DNA of 11,980 bases from Chloroflexia bacterium. GTDB lineage: Bacteria > Chloroflexota > Chloroflexia > QHBQ01 > JADMIH01. The position numbers and the translations under genes were made by a program. This document shows positions 11,558 through 11,980 of this stretch, piece by piece (the first letter of the stretch is position 1; each line of letters begins with the position of its first letter). The stretch spans positions 1 through 11,980 of the forward strand of contig JAICKM010000134.1 in assembly GCA_025927935.1 (NCBI GenBank), written 5' to 3'. Under the pieces are notes generated by a model. The model ran no database searches, was not told the DNA's origin, and saw nothing but the letters and a program-made list of their open reading frames with translations.

Positions 11558-11980
11558 GTGAGCAGCACGCCGATTACCGGCGCGGCGCCGACTGCCGCGC
11601 CTGCCTCTAACGAGGCATCTAAAGAGACACCAACCGACGCTTCCCGCCCCCGCCGCGCCTGGCCGTGGGGCCTCCTGGCGATCCTGGCCCTGGCGGCGGC
11701 GATCCGCGCGGTGCCGCTGCTGGCCGTGCTCGCCAACGGCGGCAGCCCGATCATCGGCGACGAGGGCAACTATATCGAGGCGGCGCAGGCGCTGGCCCAC
11801 GGCCTGGGCATCCCCGACAGCTGGCTCTGGATCCGCCCGCCCGCCTACATCGTCTTCGTCGCGGGCGTCTTCCGGCTCAGCAACGACAGCCTGGTCGCGT
11901 TGCAAGTCGCCCAGATCGCCGTCTCGCTGCTGACCATCGCCGCCACCTACGGCCTGGTGCGGACCGCCTTCCCGCCGGGC
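11558..11980 (+). CDS. GT-C family glycosyltransferase (ArnT/PMT type), N-terminal part (partial)
   Basis: 141 codons are present and the gene runs off the right edge. After a Pro/Ala/Thr-rich N-terminal tail (1-33), a first transmembrane helix spans about 36-57. The first external loop carries GDEGNYIEAAQALAHGLG (67-84) with the Asp68-Glu69 pair typical of the catalytic loop of GT-C enzymes that use polyprenyl-phosphate sugars. WIRPPAYIVFVAGVFRL (91-107) and further helices follow, the usual order in the ArnT/PMT-like 'glycosyltransferase family 39' group. It would transfer a sugar from a lipid carrier to a lipid or protein acceptor outside the membrane; the acceptor is unknown. GTG 11558 is chosen because it directly follows the -10 box and the next in-frame starts fall inside the first helix; there is no ordinary ribosome-binding site. 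Confidence 0.83.
   Translation, partial: MSSTPITGAAPTAAPASNEASKETPTDASRPRRAWPWGLLAILALAAAIRAVPLLAVLANGGSPIIGDEGNYIEAAQALAHGLGIPDSWLWIRPPAYIVFVAGVFRLSNDSLVALQVAQIAVSLLTIAATYGLVRTAFPPG

Noticed and set aside
11407..11905. Open frames on - across the inverted-repeat element and the glycosyltransferase start
   Set aside because: They cross the repeat and run antisense to a gene with good membrane topology and the DE catalytic motif; no homology pattern is visible.

Overview
The window is strongly GC-rich, with G or C at most third codon positions and short intergenic gaps. Gene content (PfkB kinase, M16 protease homologue, DUF1992 protein, GT-C glycosyltransferase, SRPBCC and VOC proteins), the extended -10 promoter type TGCTATAAT and the Gram-positive-style lipoprotein ModA would fit a high-GC Chloroflexota member (Anaerolineae-like). 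That assignment is inference from style; no ribosomal or marker gene is present.

Region 1 (1-3637, + strand) is one tightly packed operon. The 3' end of an M20-family metallopeptidase gene overlaps a two-domain VOC (glyoxalase-like) gene by 4 nt, which overlaps by 4 nt the first of three tandem SRPBCC (START-like) paralogues. The three align without gaps over about 160 residues and gain C-terminal parts stepwise: a weakly hydrophobic tail, then a clear membrane segment, then a membrane segment plus a ~200-residue domain I do not recognise.

Region 2 (3667-4977) holds a convergent alpha/beta hydrolase of the epoxide hydrolase type on the - strand. A 234-nt divergent intergenic region follows, with a good promoter whose -35 lies in a perfect inverted repeat, and then a small two-helix membrane protein on +.

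Region 3 (4979-11266, - strand) contains, in transcription order, a PadR regulator, modA, modB, a serine-acetyltransferase-like hexapeptide enzyme, a DUF1992 protein, an M16 protease homologue and a PfkB-type kinase. PadR-modA-modB look like one operon, with a sigma70-type promoter and a palindromic operator in front of padR; no modC lies in the window. The later genes are separated by 70-143 nt. Four consecutive stops (modB, acetyltransferase, DUF1992, M16) are each followed 8-13 nt later by a GC-rich hairpin without a U-tract. Two enzymes look catalytically compromised: the PfkB protein has Ala in place of the catalytic Asp of GAGD, and the M16 protein lacks the HxxEH zinc site. The 107 nt before the acetyltransferase gene can fold so that its Shine-Dalgarno sequence is paired.

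Region 4 (11267-11980) is a divergent intergenic region of lower GC carrying a ~160-bp inverted-repeat element, then an extended -10 promoter so close to a GTG start that the transcript is probably leaderless. It encodes a GT-C (ArnT/PMT-type) glycosyltransferase cut by the window end.

I see no CRISPR array, tRNA, rRNA, transposase or phage gene. The most unusual items are the SRPBCC triplet with its novel C-terminal domain, the two active-site losses, and the structured leader of the acetyltransferase gene.
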